Shown: positions 52,298 through 62,153 of the stretch, in pieces
How the letters are laid out: each line of letters begins with the position of its first letter
How positions within the stretch are numbered: the first letter of the stretch is position 1
NCBI RefSeq assembly: GCF_024171535.1
Contig: NZ_JALJZV010000004.1
Coordinates: forward strand, 204,306-268,305
Direction of reading: 5' to 3'
Length of the DNA: 64,000 nt
Source: Flavobacterium sp. HSC-61S13
GTDB lineage: Bacteria > Bacteroidota > Bacteroidia > Flavobacteriales > Flavobacteriaceae
Notes under the pieces: model-generated
Database searches by the model: none
The model's input: only the letters and a program-made list of their open reading frames with translations
Told to the model about the DNA's origin: nothing
Program-made: the position numbers and the translations under genes

Positions 52298-55054
52298 ATG
52301 GACAGGTATTCCTTTTTAAACGCGGCACATACAGCATTCTTTGCAGAGTTATATGATGAGTATTTACAAAATCCCGACAGCATTGAGCCTAGTTGGAGGA
52401 GCTTTTTTCAAGGTTTCGATTTTGCAAATGAATATAGTGATGGCCCGGTAGAACAGTTATCAAAAGCTTACACTGATTCGGGTGACACCAAACAGTTGGA
52501 GCAATTTCAGAAAGAGTTTGCAGTTTTAAAACTTATCGATCAATACAGAACCTATGGGCATTTACTGACCAAGACGAATCCGTTGCGCGATAGAAATGTT
52601 GAAGCTCCAGATTTGAGTATACAGAATTTTGGTTTAACTACTGCTGATTTGAATATCAAGTTTGAAGCGGCAAAATCGGTTCAACTTCCTGTTTCAACTT
52701 TGTCTGAAATCATTAAACATCTAGAGCAAGTATATTGTCATACACTTGGTTTGGAGTTTAAATACATTATTAATGAAAAGGAAATTCAGTGGATTCAAAA
52801 TCATTTTGAAGCACCAGAAGCCGTTTTTGATGCCAATCAGAAAAAAGAAATTCTAGGTAAACTAATTGAAGCGGTTTCTTTTGAGAACTTTTTAAATACT
52901 AAATATGTAGGACAAAAGCGTTTCTCATTAGAGGGTCTTGAGGCGGCTATTCCAGCTTTGGATATGTTGATTGAGGCTGCTGCTGCTAGAGGTGTTGAAG
53001 AATTGGTCATGGGAATGTCTCATAGAGGACGTTTAAACGTTTTGGCGAATGTATTCAAAAAACCAGCAGGAGAGATTTTTTCAGAATTTGATGGGAAAGA
53101 CTATAATGAAGTTGAAGGCTTTGATGGTGATGTAAAATACCATTTGGGATTGAGCTCTATGAGACAAACCAAATCAGGTAATGAAATTCATTTAAACTTG
53201 GCTCCAAATCCATCGCATTTAGAAACGGTAGGAGCGGTTATCGAAGGTATTGCACGTGCAAAACAAGATCGTTTGTATGCTAACGATCCTTCTAAAGTGT
53301 TGCCGATTGCTTTGCATGGTGATGCTGCAGTTGCAGGACAAGGTATTGTATATGAGATTATCCAAATGGCTAAACTTAGAGGGTATAAAACAGGTGGAAC
53401 CATCCATTTGATTTTAAACAATCAAGTTGGGTTTACTACAAACTTTACAGACGGTAGATCTTCGATCTATTCAACAGATGTGGCTAAGGTTACTAACGCA
53501 CCGGTATTGCATGTTAATGCCGATGATACGGAGGCGGCAGTTAGAGCCATGTTGTTTGCTTTGGATTATCGTATGGAGTTTGGAACAGATATCTTTATCG
53601 ACTTGGTAGGATACAGAAAATACGGACATAATGAAGGTGATGAACCTAAATTTACACAACCTTTGTTGTATAAATTGATTTCAAAACACCCGAATTCAAG
53701 AAATATCTATAGTGGAAGATTGTTGGAAGACAAAGTTATTGATAATGACTATGTGTCTGCTTTAGAACAAAAATACAAAGATGCTTTAGAGTCGTCTTTG
53801 GAAGAGTCTCGTAAACACGAATTCGCGGAGATTAAAACTTTCATGGAAGAAGAGTGGAAGGGATATGAAAAAGCGAGTGAAGAGAAGATGTTATTGACTT
53901 ATGATACTAAGGTGTCTAAAGAGGTTTTGACGGATGTCGCTTCAGTGGTTACTGAGTTACCAACGGACAAAAAATTCATAAGCAAGATTAAGAAATTGAT
54001 CAACGATCGTAAAACCATGTTCTTTGAGTCTGATAAATTAGACTGGGCTATGGGAGAGATGTTGGCTTACGGTTCTTTGTTGACAGAAGGTTTTGGGGTG
54101 AGAATCTCTGGACAAGATGTCGAAAGAGGAACGTTTTCTCACCGTCATGCTGTTATTAAAACAGAGGATACGGAAGAATCAATTATCTTGTTGGATAAAT
54201 TAAAAGATAAAAAAGGGCAATTTAGTATCTATAACTCCTTGTTATCGGAATATGCGGTAGTGGGTTATGAGTATGGTTATGCCTTGACAAATCCAAAAAC
54301 ATTGACGATTTGGGAAGCGCAGTTTGGAGATTTCTCCAATGGAGCTCAAATCATGTTGGATCAATATATTTCAGCCGCAGAAGCGAAGTGGAATACGCAA
54401 AACGGATTGGTGATGTTGTTGCCTCACGGATATGAAAATCAGGGTGCAGAACATTCGTCGGCACGTATGGAGCGTTATTTGCAGTTGTGTGCAGAGGATA
54501 ATATGTATGTTGCAGACTGTACAACGCCGGCTAACTTCTTTCACTTGTTGAGAAGACAAATGGTGGCTAATTTCAGAAAACCGTTAATCGTGTTTACTCC
54601 AAAGAGTTTGTTGAGACATCCTTTGGCCGTATCTTCTATTAGTGATTTTACTGAAGGTAGTTTCCAAGAGGTGATTGATGACCAAGTCGTAACAGCAACG
54701 GAGGTAACCTCTTTGGTTTTCTGTACGGGTAAATTTTATTATGATTTATTGGCAGAACGCGAAAAACTGGGAAGAAATGATGTGGCTTTGGTGAGAATCG
54801 AGCAGTTGTTTCCACTTCCAATTGATAAAATGAAAGCGGTAATAGCCAAGTATCCTAATGTGAACGACTATGTTTGGGCGCAGGAAGAGCCTAGAAACAT
54901 GGGTGCATATAGTTTTATGTTGATGAATTTCCATGAAGTGCCTTTGCGTTTGGCAGCAACCAAAGCATATAGTGCGCCAGCATCGGGTAGTTCGACGCGT
55001 TCTAAAAAACGTTATGCCTATGCTATCGCTAAAGTTTTTGATAAAAACTTATAA
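52298..55054 (+). CDS. sucA: 2-oxoglutarate dehydrogenase E1 component
   Basis: From ATG 52298 a 918-residue ThDP-dependent enzyme, the decarboxylating subunit of the 2-oxoglutarate dehydrogenase complex in the TCA cycle. The start follows a -7 element; the frame open from 52250 would begin inside the promoter. Family marks: N-terminal DEYLQNPDSIEPSWRSFFQG, KRFSLEGLEAAIPALD, GMSHRGRLNVLANVF, LHGDAAVAGQGIVYE and the ThDP-binding GYRKYGHNEGDEPKFTQP. C-terminal EAQFGDFSNGAQIMLDQY is typical. Length agrees with E. coli SucA (933). The E2 gene follows. Confidence 0.97.
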   Translation: MDRYSFLNAAHTAFFAELYDEYLQNPDSIEPSWRSFFQGFDFANEYSDGPVEQLSKAYTDSGDTKQLEQFQKEFAVLKLIDQYRTYGHLLTKTNPLRDRNVEAPDLSIQNFGLTTADLNIKFEAAKSVQLPVSTLSEIIKHLEQVYCHTLGLEFKYIINEKEIQWIQNHFEAPEAVFDANQKKEILGKLIEAVSFENFLNTKYVGQKRFSLEGLEAAIPALDMLIEAAAARGVEELVMGMSHRGRLNVLANVFKKPAGEIFSEFDGKDYNEVEGFDGDVKYHLGLSSMRQTKSGNEIHLNLAPNPSHLETVGAVIEGIARAKQDRLYANDPSKVLPIALHGDAAVAGQGIVYEIIQMAKLRGYKTGGTIHLILNNQVGFTTNFTDGRSSIYSTDVAKVTNAPVLHVNADDTEAAVRAMLFALDYRMEFGTDIFIDLVGYRKYGHNEGDEPKFTQPLLYKLISKHPNSRNIYSGRLLEDKVIDNDYVSALEQKYKDALESSLEESRKHEFAEIKTFMEEEWKGYEKASEEKMLLTYDTKVSKEVLTDVASVVTELPTDKKFISKIKKLINDRKTMFFESDKLDWAMGEMLAYGSLLTEGFGVRISGQDVERGTFSHRHAVIKTEDTEESIILLDKLKDKKGQFSIYNSLLSEYAVVGYEYGYALTNPKTLTIWEAQFGDFSNGAQIMLDQYISAAEAKWNTQNGLVMLLPHGYENQGAEHSSARMERYLQLCAEDNMYVADCTTPANFFHLLRRQMVANFRKPLIVFTPKSLLRHPLAVSSISDFTEGSFQEVIDDQVVTATEVTSLVFCTGKFYYDLLAEREKLGRNDVALVRIEQLFPLPIDKMKAVIAKYPNVNDYVWAQEEPRNMGAYSFMLMNFHEVPLRLAATKAYSAPASGSSTRSKKRYAYAIAKVFDKNL

Positions 55055-55104
55055 TAATAATTTCGTATTTTTACATAAATAACAATATCTAAAAGAATAT
55101 ACTG

Positions 55105-56325
55105 ATGAGTATCTTAGAAATGAAAGTTCCTTCGCCAGGGGAGTCAATCACAGAAGTTGAAATCGCTACTTGGTTAGTAAAAGATGGTGATTACGTAGAA
55201 AAAGACCAAGCTATTGCTGAGGTTGATTCTGACAAAGCAACCTTGGAGTTGCCAGCTGAAGCTAGTGGTATTATTACCCTTAAGGCAGAAGAAGGTGACG
55301 CTGTGGCTGTAGGTCAAGTAGTTTGTTTAATTGATACTAGTGCTGCTAAACCAGAAGGTGGAGCTTCAGAAGCATCAAAACCAGCAGAAGAATCTAAACC
55401 GACGCCTGCACCTGCAAAGGTAGAAGCGCCAGTGGCTACAACTACGTATGCATCGGGTACGGCTTCTCCGGCAGCTAAAAAAATATTAGACGAAAAAAAC
55501 ATCGATACCACTTCTATTCAAGGAACGGGTAAAGATGGTCGTATAACTAAAGAAGATGCTGTAAATGCAGTACCTTCAATGGGAACACCAACAGGTGGAG
55601 CTAGAGGTACGGAGCGTAAAAAAATGTCGATGTTGCGTCGTAAAGTAGCAGAGCGTTTGGTTCATGCTAAAAATACTACAGCGATGTTGACTACTTTTAA
55701 CGAAGTAAACTTGACGCCTGTAAACAAGTTGAGAAACGAATATAAGGATGCTTTTAAAGCAAAACACGGTGTTGGATTAGGATATATGTCCTTTTTTACC
55801 AAAGCGGTTACTCGTGCGCTTCAATTGTATCCAGATGTAAACTCAATGATCGATGGACAAGAGCAAATCAGTTTTGATTTTTGCGATATCTCTGTTGCCG
55901 TATCAGGTCCTAAAGGATTGATGGTGCCAGTAGTGCGCAGTGCAGAACTGTTGTCGTTCAGAGGTGTTGAGAATGAAATCAAACGTTTGGCTATTAGAGC
56001 TCGTGACGGACAAATTACTGTAGACGAAATGACAGGTGGTACGTTTACAATCTCTAACGGAGGTGTATTCGGATCGATGTTATCTACGCCTATCATCAAC
56101 CCACCCCAATCTGGAATTTTAGGTATGCACAATATTATTGAGCGACCAATTGCAGTAAACGGAAAAGTTGAAATCCACCCAATGATGTTTGTGGCGCTTT
56201 CTTATGACCACAGAATCATTGACGGACGTGAGTCAGTTGGATTCTTAGTGGCTGTAAAAGAAGCCTTGGAAAATCCAGTGGAGTTATTGATGGGTAACGA
56301 TATTAAAAAAGCCTTAGAACTTTAG
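55105..56325 (+). CDS. sucB: Dihydrolipoyllysine-residue succinyltransferase (E2 of 2-oxoglutarate dehydrogenase)
   Basis: A 406-residue core enzyme that passes the succinyl group from the E1 intermediate to CoA. Residues 1-76 are the lipoyl domain with the modified Lys in [12 protein letters not shown]. An Ala/Pro/Thr-rich linker (about 83-120) leads to the E3-binding domain ([20 protein letters not shown]). The catalytic domain follows, with the active site in SYDHRIIDG (His and Asp). It is 50 bases after sucA and closed by a terminator; lpd is not in the window. Confidence 0.97.
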   Translation: MSILEMKVPSPGESITEVEIATWLVKDGDYVEKDQAIAEVDSDKATLELPAEASGIITLKAEEGDAVAVGQVVCLIDTSAAKPEGGASEASKPAEESKPTPAPAKVEAPVATTTYASGTASPAAKKILDEKNIDTTSIQGTGKDGRITKEDAVNAVPSMGTPTGGARGTERKKMSMLRRKVAERLVHAKNTTAMLTTFNEVNLTPVNKLRNEYKDAFKAKHGVGLGYMSFFTKAVTRALQLYPDVNSMIDGQEQISFDFCDISVAVSGPKGLMVPVVRSAELLSFRGVENEIKRLAIRARDGQITVDEMTGGTFTISNGGVFGSMLSTPIINPPQSGILGMHNIIERPIAVNGKVEIHPMMFVALSYDHRIIDGRESVGFLVAVKEALENPVELLMGNDIKKALEL

Positions 56326-56344
56326 TTTCTAATGTGAAAATAGC

Positions 56345-56377
56345 AAAAAAGACCTTCTGAAAAGAAGGTCTTTTTTT
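56345..56377 (+). terminator. Terminator of the sucAB operon
   Basis: AAAAAAGACCTTCT, loop GAAA, AGAAGGTCTTTTTTT. Strong hairpin with T-run. Confidence 0.92.
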
Positions 56378-56509
56378 ATGAAAAAAAATGCCTTGGTAAG
56401 CCGTGTTTACTATGGTTTTTCGATTTTTCTACTTAAAAGTCGTAAAACTTAATTTTCTGTTTTACAGCTGATTAGGTTTTTGTTTGTTTCGATATAGCAT
56501 TTATTTACA

Positions 56510-56519
56510 TTGTTAACAA
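56510..56519. promoter_or_regulatory. 10-base palindrome upstream of nrdB
   Basis: TTGTTAACAA is a perfect palindrome 123 bases before the nrdB ATG. It may be an operator, though it does not match the NrdR box I know. The remaining bases of 56378-56642 hold AT-rich sequence with a weak -7-like CAATCTTTG near 56579. Confidence 0.25.
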
Positions 56520-56642
56520 CTTGCCTTTTTTGTGAATAAGTTTTAGGATTTTAAACTTCGGATTGACAATAAAAATGACAATCTTTGTAAGAGATCGATT
56601 CTTCGATTCACAATGTTATTTAATCTTCATAATCAATATAGT

Positions 56643-57623
56643 ATGTCTTTTCAAGAACCCATTTTAACTGAGAATAAAAACCGATTCGTCATTTTTCCAA
56701 TCAAACACCATGATATTTGGGAGTGGTATAAGAAAATGGAGGCTAGTTTTTGGACTGCAGAAGAAATTGATTTGCATCAAGACCTTAGTGATTGGAACAA
56801 CAAATTAAATGACGATGAACGTTATTTTATCAAACATATTTTAGCGTTTTTTGCCGCTTCGGATGGTATTGTCAATGAAAATTTGGCCGAAAATTTCGTC
56901 AATGAAGTACAGTATCCGGAAGCTAAATTTTTCTATGGTTTTCAAATCATGATGGAAAATATCCACAGTGAGACTTATTCTTTGTTGATTGATACTTATG
57001 TGAAAAATGAAGAAGAAAAAGACCATCTTTTTAGAGCGATAGACGTTTTTCCTGCAATCAAGAAAAAGGCAGACTGGGCTCTAAAATGGATAGACTCTGA
57101 TTCTTTTGCAGAGCGTTTAATCGCTTTTGCCGCAGTAGAAGGAATTTTCTTTTCGGGTGCTTTTTGCTCTATTTTCTGGTTAAAGAAAAGAGGATTAATG
57201 CCGGGATTAACCTTTTCGAATGAGTTGATTTCTCGTGACGAGGGAGTTCACTGTGATTTTGCGGTGCATTTACATAATCACCATTTGGTAAATAAGGTTC
57301 CGAAGGCACGTATCAGAGAAATTTTGGTAGATGCTTTAAATATTGAAAGAGAGTTTATTACAGAATCGTTGCCAGCGAGTTTGATTGGTATGAATGCGGT
57401 GTTGATGACGCAATATTTAGAATTTGTTGCCGATAGATTATTGGTGGAATTGGGTTGTGAAAGAGAGTATAATGTGACGAATCCATTTGATTTCATGGAT
57501 ATGATTTCTTTACAAGGGAAAACCAATTTCTTTGAAAAACGCGTTTCTGAATATCAGAAAGCGGGAGTGATTAGTAGTAAAGACGATAATGATGGAAAAA
57601 TTAGCTTTGACGCTGATTTTTAG
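56643..57623 (+). CDS. nrdB: Class Ia ribonucleotide reductase, beta subunit
   Basis: From ATG 56643 a 326-residue di-iron protein that houses the tyrosyl radical used by NrdA to reduce ribonucleotides. The metal ligands and radical site are readable: [10 protein letters not shown] contains Glu105, His108 and Tyr112, aligned with E. coli Glu115, His118 and Tyr122; further ligands lie in [12 protein letters not shown] and [10 protein letters not shown]. The presence of Tyr excludes the class Ic type. The frame extends upstream to 56613 but that start adds ten residues unlike the family. nrdA follows at 57679. Confidence 0.96.
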   Translation: MSFQEPILTENKNRFVIFPIKHHDIWEWYKKMEASFWTAEEIDLHQDLSDWNNKLNDDERYFIKHILAFFAASDGIVNENLAENFVNEVQYPEAKFFYGFQIMMENIHSETYSLLIDTYVKNEEEKDHLFRAIDVFPAIKKKADWALKWIDSDSFAERLIAFAAVEGIFFSGAFCSIFWLKKRGLMPGLTFSNELISRDEGVHCDFAVHLHNHHLVNKVPKARIREILVDALNIEREFITESLPASLIGMNAVLMTQYLEFVADRLLVELGCEREYNVTNPFDFMDMISLQGKTNFFEKRVSEYQKAGVISSKDDNDGKISFDADF

Positions 57624-57678
57624 TCGAGAGAACAAGATACGGTAGTGACTTCGGTCACAAACATAAAAAAATAAGCCC

Positions 57679-60093
57679 ATGTTTGTAGTAAAAAGAGACG
57701 GAAGAAGAGAGCCGGTTATGTTTGATAAAATCACAGACCGAATTAGAATATTGTGTTATGAATTGAATGAATTGGTTGATCCTGTTAAGGTGGCCATGCG
57801 TGTAATTGAAGGACTGTATGATGGAGTTACGACTTCTGAATTAGATAATCTTGCCGCTGAGACCGCTGCATCAATGACGGTTTCGCATCCAGATTATGCT
57901 TTGTTGGCAGCGCGTATTGCCGTTTCTAACCTTCATAAGAACACTAAAAAATCATTCTCGGAAACGATAGTGGATATGTATAACTATATCAATCCGAGAA
58001 CCAACCAAGCCTCTCCATTAATTGCCGATGATGTTTTTGAGGTGATTATGAAGAACGCAGAGCGTTTGGATTCAACTATCATATACCAACGCGATTTCAA
58101 TTACGATTTCTTTGGTTTCAAAACTTTAGAGCGCTCGTATTTGTTGAAAATCGACGGAAAAATCGTTGAACGTCCGCAACATATGTTGATGCGTGTTTCG
58201 GTGGGAATCCACTTAGACGATATCGATTCGGTTATAGAAACCTATGAGTTGATGTCCAAGAAGTTTTTTACTCACGCTACACCAACCCTATTTAATTCAG
58301 GAACTCCAAAACCTCAAATGTCTTCTTGCTTTCTATTGACGATGCAAGACGATAGTATTGAAGGAATTTACGATACTTTAAAACAAACTGCTCAGATCTC
58401 ACAATCGGCAGGGGGAATCGGTCTTTCTATTCATAATGTGAGAGCGACGGGATCTTATATTCGCGGAACTAATGGAACTTCTAACGGAATCGTTCCGATG
58501 TTACGTGTTTTTAACGATACGGCTCGTTATGTCGATCAAGGTGGAGGAAAGCGAAAAGGAAGTTTTGCCATTTATATTGAGCCATGGCATGCCGATGTTT
58601 ACGATTTTATCGATTTAAGAAAAAATCACGGTAAAGAGGAAATGCGTGCTCGTGATTTGTTTTTAGCCCTGTGGATCAACGATTTGTTTATGAAACGCGT
58701 TGAAGAAGATGCAGAATGGACGTTGATGTGTCCAAACGAATGTCCGGGTCTTGCAGATGTGTATGGTGATGAGTTTGATGCCTTGTATGTGTCTTACGAA
58801 GCGGCAGGAAAGGGAAGAAGAAAGATCAAAGCAAGAGAGTTGTGGGAGAAAATTCTAGAAGCGCAAGTGGAAACGGGTACTCCGTATATGTTGTATAAGG
58901 ATGCAGCGAACCGCAAGTCCAATCAAAAGAATTTAGGTACTATTCGCTCGTCAAACTTGTGTACAGAAATCATGGAGTTTACTTCTAAAGATGAAGTTGC
59001 TGTATGTAATCTGGCTTCTATTTCATTGCCGATGTTTGTTGAAAACCGCCAATTCAACCACCAAGCTTTATACGATGTAGTTAAAAGAGTTACACGTAAC
59101 TTGAATAAAGTTATCGATAGAAATTATTACCCAGTTAAGGAGGCTGAAAATTCAAATATGCGTCACAGGCCAGTTGGTTTGGGAGTACAAGGATTGGCAG
59201 ATGCTTTTATCTTAATGCGTATGGCATTTACAAGTGATGAAGCAAAAGCACTGAATCAAGAAATTTTTGAGACGATTTATTTTGCTGCGGTGACATCATC
59301 GATGGAAATAGCTAAGATAGAAGGACCGTATTCTACTTTTGTTGGATCACCAATTTCACAAGGAGAATTTCAGTATAACCTTTGGGGGATGAAAGACGAA
59401 GACTTAAGTGGACGCTGGGATTGGGCATCTTTAAGAAAAGAAGTGATGGAACACGGTGTTAGAAACTCCTTGTTGCTAGCTCCAATGCCAACAGCTTCGA
59501 CTTCTCAAATCTTGGGAAATAATGAGGCTTTTGAACCGTATACTTCAAATATCTATACGAGAAGAGTACTTTCAGGTGAATTTATTGTTGTGAATAAACA
59601 TTTATTACATGACTTAGTTGACTTGGGATTGTGGAATGAAGATCTGAAACAAGAAATCATGCGATCAAATGGATCGATTCAACATTTGGATTATTTGCCA
59701 CAAGAGATACGCGATTTATATAAAACTGTTTGGGAGTTGAGTATGAAAGATATTATTGATATGTCTCGTCAAAGAGGGTATTTTATCGATCAATCTCAGT
59801 CGTTAAACCTATTTATGGAAGGAGCAAATTACGCCAAATTAACGTCAATGCATTTCTATGCATGGAAGTCAGGTTTGAAAACGGGTATGTATTATTTGAG
59901 AACCAAATCAGCAGTTGACGCGATTAAGTTTACTTTAAATAATGATAAAAAAATCGAAACACCTGTTATTGCCGCTCCTAAAGCAGAAGTGAAATCCAAT
60001 GATGTTGAAGCCATAAGTGTGGAAGATTATAGAGCCATGATTTTAAATGCACAATCTGCAGAATTAGATGATTGCGAAATGTGTGGTTCTTAA
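57679..60093 (+). CDS. nrdA: Class Ia ribonucleotide reductase, alpha subunit
   Basis: An 804-residue catalytic subunit. Residues about 1-95 are the ATP-cone allosteric domain ([20 protein letters not shown]). Active-site cysteines: SSCFLL in [24 protein letters not shown], and [10 protein letters not shown]. The radical-transfer Tyr pair is in [11 protein letters not shown]. The C-terminus ends in DDCEMCGS, the CxxC that receives electrons from thioredoxin or glutaredoxin. Gene order nrdB-nrdA, gap 55 bases, is the reverse of E. coli and usual in this phylum. A terminator follows. Confidence 0.97.
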   Translation: MFVVKRDGRREPVMFDKITDRIRILCYELNELVDPVKVAMRVIEGLYDGVTTSELDNLAAETAASMTVSHPDYALLAARIAVSNLHKNTKKSFSETIVDMYNYINPRTNQASPLIADDVFEVIMKNAERLDSTIIYQRDFNYDFFGFKTLERSYLLKIDGKIVERPQHMLMRVSVGIHLDDIDSVIETYELMSKKFFTHATPTLFNSGTPKPQMSSCFLLTMQDDSIEGIYDTLKQTAQISQSAGGIGLSIHNVRATGSYIRGTNGTSNGIVPMLRVFNDTARYVDQGGGKRKGSFAIYIEPWHADVYDFIDLRKNHGKEEMRARDLFLALWINDLFMKRVEEDAEWTLMCPNECPGLADVYGDEFDALYVSYEAAGKGRRKIKARELWEKILEAQVETGTPYMLYKDAANRKSNQKNLGTIRSSNLCTEIMEFTSKDEVAVCNLASISLPMFVENRQFNHQALYDVVKRVTRNLNKVIDRNYYPVKEAENSNMRHRPVGLGVQGLADAFILMRMAFTSDEAKALNQEIFETIYFAAVTSSMEIAKIEGPYSTFVGSPISQGEFQYNLWGMKDEDLSGRWDWASLRKEVMEHGVRNSLLLAPMPTASTSQILGNNEAFEPYTSNIYTRRVLSGEFIVVNKHLLHDLVDLGLWNEDLKQEIMRSNGSIQHLDYLPQEIRDLYKTVWELSMKDIIDMSRQRGYFIDQSQSLNLFMEGANYAKLTSMHFYAWKSGLKTGMYYLRTKSAVDAIKFTLNNDKKIETPVIAAPKAEVKSNDVEAISVEDYRAMILNAQSAELDDCEMCGS

Positions 60094-60119
60094 AAATGAA
60101 TTTTAATTTGTTATATACC

Positions 60120-60156
60120 ATAGAGGCTGTCTTTTAAGATGGCCTCTATTTTTTTG
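60120..60156 (+). terminator. Terminator of the nrd operon
   Basis: ATAGAGGC and GCCTCTAT close a stem extended by partial TGTCTT / AAGATG pairing, followed by a run of T. Confidence 0.85.
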
Positions 60157-60258
60157 TTCTTGTAGTGCTGCAATTTCCTGCCAAAGACTCCGAGTTTTGA
60201 TTTCCGATTCGCAAGCAACTATTTCCGAAATGCGTTCCGTATCAAATCAAATTCTTTG

Positions 60259-60266
60259 TATCTTTG
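60259..60266 (+). promoter_or_regulatory. -7 element of the 80-residue gene
   Basis: TATCTTTG, perfect TAnnTTTG, 19 bases before the ATG at 60286. Confidence 0.55.
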
Positions 60267-60285
60267 TACTTTAAATTATTAAAAA

Positions 60286-60528
60286 ATGCAAAAAGACACT
60301 AAAAAAGGAATTTTTCAAGGAATCATTGAAAAAGATGAAAATGGAAATTATTTCTGTGGTCCTTATCTATTAGATTATAAACAAGTCGAATCCGAATTTA
60401 AATTAGGAGATAAAATCAGTATAAAAACCGTTATCGCTAATCCTAGCGATAAAAGTTATGAAACCTATCCAAAGAAATCGATGAAATTTTTCTTGGTTAG
60501 AGACGAAGACCGAGAAATGTTCTCTTAG
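60286..60528 (+). CDS. Small hypothetical cytosolic protein
   Basis: An 80-residue, charged protein with no signal peptide (MQKDTKKGIFQGIIEKDENG, FKLGDKISIKTVIANPSDKS). The hydrophobic and charged alternation suggests a small beta-barrel or OB-like fold, but I do not recognise a family. A -7 element lies directly upstream and a terminator follows, which support it as a real short gene. Confidence 0.7.
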   Translation: MQKDTKKGIFQGIIEKDENGNYFCGPYLLDYKQVESEFKLGDKISIKTVIANPSDKSYETYPKKSMKFFLVRDEDREMFS

Positions 60529-60535
60529 TAAAGAT

Positions 60536-60566
60536 AAAAAAAACAGCTTTTTGAGCTGTTTTTTTG
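60536..60566 (+). terminator. Terminator after the 80-residue gene
   Basis: AAAACAGCT and AGCTGTTTT pair across a TTTTG loop with T-run on the 3' side. Confidence 0.85.
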
Positions 60567-60595
60567 TTTGATAATGGGCTATTAAATCATTTATA

Positions 60596-61348
60596 TTGAA
60601 AATATTTGCACTTAAAGAAGGGCTGTTCTCTGTGGGGAATTCCAAAACGTTTCAACCTTTTAAAACGGGCGTGGATAAGTTGTCTGATCGCGAGCGTGGG
60701 AGCTTTTTATTGGCTGTACAACCGTTTCTAATTGTTTTGGATGACGAGGTTATTTTGTTGGACACGGGATTGGGTTTATCTGAAGGAGGTGTTTTGCAGT
60801 TGGTTAATAATATTAATAAAGTCGGGTATCAGGTGGAACAAGTGACCAAAGTATTGCTTTCGCATTTGCATCGGGATCACGTTGGCGGCATATTTGTATC
60901 AGCTGCCGTTGATGCTACTTTGACTTTTCCTAAGGCAACCTATTATGTTCAACAACGGGAGTTGGAGTATGGCTTAAAGCAAACACATGCTTCTTATAAT
61001 TTAGAAGTGTTGCAAAAGATTGCCGCGTCGAGTCAGTTTCAATTTTTGACAGCTGATAGCGGAAAGTTGCACGATCAGCTTACCTATAAAGTGACGGGTG
61101 GACATACCCCATATCATCAAGTGTTTTGGATTAAAGACGATGCCGAAACCTTTTTCTATGGCGCTGATGTCACGCCTCAATTATTTTTTTTAAAACATAA
61201 AATGATCGGCAAATACGATTATGATGGAAAAAAAACCATGCAGTATCGTGCTGATTTTTTGCAAGAAGCCGTGGCGGAAGATTGGACATTTTTGCTGTAC
61301 CACGATGCTGAATTTCCGTTGTGGAATCCCAATAAAGTGAGTTTGTAA
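60596..61348 (+). CDS. MBL-fold metallo-hydrolase, TTG start
   Basis: A 250-residue metallo-beta-lactamase-fold hydrolase. The metal motif HLHRDH (His90, His92, Asp94, His95) in LLSHLHRDHVGGIF is canonical, followed by TGGHTPYHQ and YGADVTPQ, which supply further ligands. The natural N-terminus MKIFALKEGLFSVG begins with the TTG at 60596. Such enzymes hydrolyse lactones, thioesters or phosphodiesters; the length and sequence resemble the general quorum-quenching-lactonase-like group, but substrate is not inferable. An orphan AAA ATPase with its own promoter follows. Confidence 0.9.
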   Translation: MKIFALKEGLFSVGNSKTFQPFKTGVDKLSDRERGSFLLAVQPFLIVLDDEVILLDTGLGLSEGGVLQLVNNINKVGYQVEQVTKVLLSHLHRDHVGGIFVSAAVDATLTFPKATYYVQQRELEYGLKQTHASYNLEVLQKIAASSQFQFLTADSGKLHDQLTYKVTGGHTPYHQVFWIKDDAETFFYGADVTPQLFFLKHKMIGKYDYDGKKTMQYRADFLQEAVAEDWTFLLYHDAEFPLWNPNKVSL

Positions 61349-61372
61349 TCAGGTGATTTCTGATTATATTTG
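61342..61372 (+). promoter_or_regulatory. Full promoter of the AAA ATPase gene (-33 and -7)
   Basis: TTTG (61342-61345), exactly 19 bases, TATATTTG (61365-61372): this is the consensus Bacteroidota promoter. The -33 element overlaps the last codons of the MBL-fold gene, so the AAA gene has an independent start of transcription, 24 bases before its ATG. Confidence 0.8.
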
Positions 61373-61395
61373 TGTATATTAAAACCAGTTAAGTT

Positions 61396-62094
61396 ATGAG
61401 TGCTCTTTTTTTTATCGATCGAAGTAATATAGAACTGAATGAGGTAGTTTTTAATGCCGCCGTATCCGATCAGATCGATCAATTCCTCAAGGAATATCAA
61501 TTTCGAGAAATTTTACTTCAATATGAATTGCCAGTATCGAACAAGATACTGCTCTATGGACAAACGGGTTGTGGTAAAACAATGACCGCAAAAGCCATTG
61601 CGAAACATTTGGATAAAAAATTGATCATTGTTAATTTGGGTACTATTGTTTCGTCTAAATTAGGTGAAACAGCTAAAAATATTGAAGGTCTGTTTCGAGA
61701 GATTCAATATGAAAGTGCGGTTTTGTTTTTTGATGAATTTGATTCTTTAGGGCAAATTCGCGATTACGACAATAAAGATAATAGTGAGATGAAAAGAGTG
61801 GTCAATGCTATTTTACAGCTGATAGATGGTTTTCCTCAAAAATCCATTTTGATGGCGGCGACCAATCAAATACAAATGATAGATCCAGCCCTCGTGCGTC
61901 GTTTTGAGATGCATTTGGAGTATACATCACCTTCTGATGAAGTCTTGGACCAATATTATGATAAAATGCTTTCAAAGTATCCTGAAGAGTTTCGTGCAGT
62001 GTCGCGTTTGTATAATGTGTCTTTTGCTGAAGCCAAAAATCAAATATTCAAGTCGGTTAAAAATAATATCATTAACAGTCAGTTAGTAGTCTGA
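61396..62094 (+). CDS. Small stand-alone AAA ATPase
   Basis: A 232-residue AAA-family ATPase core with hardly any extra domain. Walker A GQTGCGKT is at 55-62, Walker B AVLFFDEFDS at 108-117 with catalytic Asp113-Glu114, sensor 1 AATNQ at 154-158 (Asn157), and an arginine-finger segment DPALVRRFE with Arg168/Arg169. The C-terminal lid is short. It resembles spastin/SpoVK-like AAA modules but lacks an N-terminal substrate-binding domain, so it probably works with another protein. No protease or partner is adjacent; MBL-fold and dGTPase genes flank it. Confidence 0.9.
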   Translation: MSALFFIDRSNIELNEVVFNAAVSDQIDQFLKEYQFREILLQYELPVSNKILLYGQTGCGKTMTAKAIAKHLDKKLIIVNLGTIVSSKLGETAKNIEGLFREIQYESAVLFFDEFDSLGQIRDYDNKDNSEMKRVVNAILQLIDGFPQKSILMAATNQIQMIDPALVRRFEMHLEYTSPSDEVLDQYYDKMLSKYPEEFRAVSRLYNVSFAEAKNQIFKSVKNNIINSQLVV

Positions 62095-62153
62095 TCTTAG
62101 CAGTGTGTTTAAGTTTAAAAAACGATAATTTTACAAGAGATAAAAAATAAAAT

